DNA of 64,000 bases from Nitzschia sp. DOCU1 (taxonomy: Eukaryota > Bacillariophyta > Bacillariophyceae > Bacillariales > Bacillariaceae). The notes under the pieces are model-generated. The model ran no database searches. It was not told the DNA's origin and was given only the letters and a program-made list of their open reading frames with translations. Position numbers and translations under genes: made by a program. Position 1 is the first letter of the stretch; every line of letters starts with the position of its first letter. Positions 63,185 to 64,000 of this stretch are shown here, one piece after another. The stretch spans positions 1,302,001 to 1,366,000 of the forward strand of contig OX595991.1 in assembly GCA_951394045.1 (NCBI GenBank). Reading direction: 5' to 3'.

Positions 63185-63818
63185 TCTGCGGAAAGTGGAG
63201 GCCTTTGGATGATATCAATTATTGTATTTCTCTGATGAGTCAATCTGCGATACGATTGCTTTGGATATGAATAGCAATTGCATACCAAGATCTTCAGTAT
63301 TTGTATTGCCCGCCCAATTGCGTAGAGTGCGACACTTGGAGCCATCGATCACTTTCGCGTATCGTGGTCTTTTTTACAGACGAAAGATAGTTCCACGTGT
63401 TAGAAATTCGCTTGCGGGTATTGGTGTAGTCGAACGGGTCGGCCTTATCCGCACCGCGACGACATCACATATCTAATCCAACTGATTGCTCGTACTCTAG
63501 CACTTCATTTATGCAACATTTCCATGCTAAAAGTGAAGTGCTACAAGCATTTTGTAACGATTTATGCATCTCTACAGTGTTCATCGGCCAATGCAGTTGG
63601 GGCTCACTTGCCCAGAATTGTGTGGCTGGCTTCTGACGTACCCTCAAGCTAATATAAATCAAATATATGAATTAGGATTATAGAGGGCAAACTTGAGACC
63701 CCAACCCTTGCTCCTCAAATATTACAAACCACAAATAGGGAATGTTGCTTGTATAATGTTATGAATCTGTTTTTCTAAGGAAATCGGAGAACCATCGCCC
63801 ACTACGAGTAGCATTGTG
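63185..63818. other. Intergenic region
   Basis: 634 bp between the ubiquitin-like gene and the edge LRR exon. No coding signal. Confidence 0.35.
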
Positions 63819-63983
63819 CTAGAAGCATCCTGTGCAGCACTCGCAGACAACAAGGGGTGGTGAGGGCCTGTTTGGTGCCCCTTGGCAGTCAGCAGTAAGT
63901 ACTTGTAAGGACACCGAAATACTTGCGCATACTTGCGCTGGCATTGTCCCCGACAAATTGTTATTGTCCATGGTGGCCACCTC
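63819..63983 (-). CDS. LRR protein, last exon only
   Basis: The minus strand, after a branch-point-like CTAAT and acceptor TTGCAG at 63984, reads DNNNLSGTMPAQVC, then LTADCQGAPNRPSPPLVVCE and CCTGCF before TAG at 63821-63819. An LRR unit (NNLSGTMP) followed by C-x-x-x...ADC...VxCxCCTxCF is the typical C-terminal cap of diatom plant-type LRR proteins. The upstream part lies outside the window. Confidence 0.55.
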   Translation of the reverse strand, partial: EVATMDNNNLSGTMPAQVCASISVSLQVLTADCQGAPNRPSPPLVVCECCTGCF

Positions 63984-64000
63984 TGCAAGCAAAATTAGAA

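Noticed and set aside
1..64000. tRNA, rRNA genes and CRISPR arrays
   Set aside because: None recognised by eye. A covariance-model scan would be decisive and could still find a tRNA.

Overview
This is nuclear DNA of a diatom, probably a pennate one. Three fucoxanthin-chlorophyll (LHC) genes carry bipartite plastid leaders. There are short GT-AG introns of about 70-285 nt, a Ty1/copia retroelement resembling the diatom CoDi clade, and densely packed genes on both strands. Several starts below are the first ATG in a good context rather than the longest open frame. Exon joins were found by eye from splice consensus and confirmed by reading-frame arithmetic.

Layout. 0-5 kb: the first 20 codons of PCNA run off the left edge, head to head with a DNA cytosine-5 methyltransferase that carries a PCNA-binding-like box; paired E2F-type sites lie between them. 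A fibrillin-like plastid protein follows. 5-12 kb: an F-box/LRR gene with a frame break, a secreted glycoside-hydrolase-like protein and a four-exon isocitrate lyase. 13.4-21.1 kb: a MYND zinc-finger gene split by a complete 6,093-bp copia element with a perfect 5-bp target duplication. The element contains a 444-bp tandem duplication, an inversion of about 520 bp in pol and three premature stops. 21.6-29 kb: a glycosyltransferase-like gene, a bifunctional aspartokinase-homoserine dehydrogenase whose dehydrogenase half lacks key residues, an unknown gene and a cold-shock-domain gene broken by a 5-bp duplication. 29.5-41 kb: an HRI-like eIF2alpha kinase, a Rab GTPase, an FCP antenna gene, a calcium/cyclic-nucleotide-type kinase, an adrenodoxin-type ferredoxin and PNO1. 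41-58 kb: a C2/transmembrane protein, a YIPF6-like protein, an ER thioredoxin-like protein, two related diatom unknowns, PIG-W, a cytochrome b5 reductase, a damaged MFS transporter and an SGNH-like protein. 58.8-64 kb: a 200-N assembly gap, two tandem LHCX genes, a secreted ubiquitin-like/STI1 protein and the last exon of an LRR protein at the right edge.

Most neighbours are unrelated housekeeping genes. The possible functional links are PCNA with the methyltransferase (replication-coupled methylation), the CpG-decay pattern in the retroelement (consistent with methylation) and the two LHCX copies (photoprotection). No unambiguously new multi-gene system is visible. The strongest leads are the split MYND locus with its rearranged element, the degenerate homoserine dehydrogenase domain, the kinase with two cyclic-nucleotide-binding domains, the secreted ubiquilin-like protein and the PCNA-DNMT pair. 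Four otherwise sound genes carry small frame breaks, so consensus errors or collapsed haplotypes must be considered.
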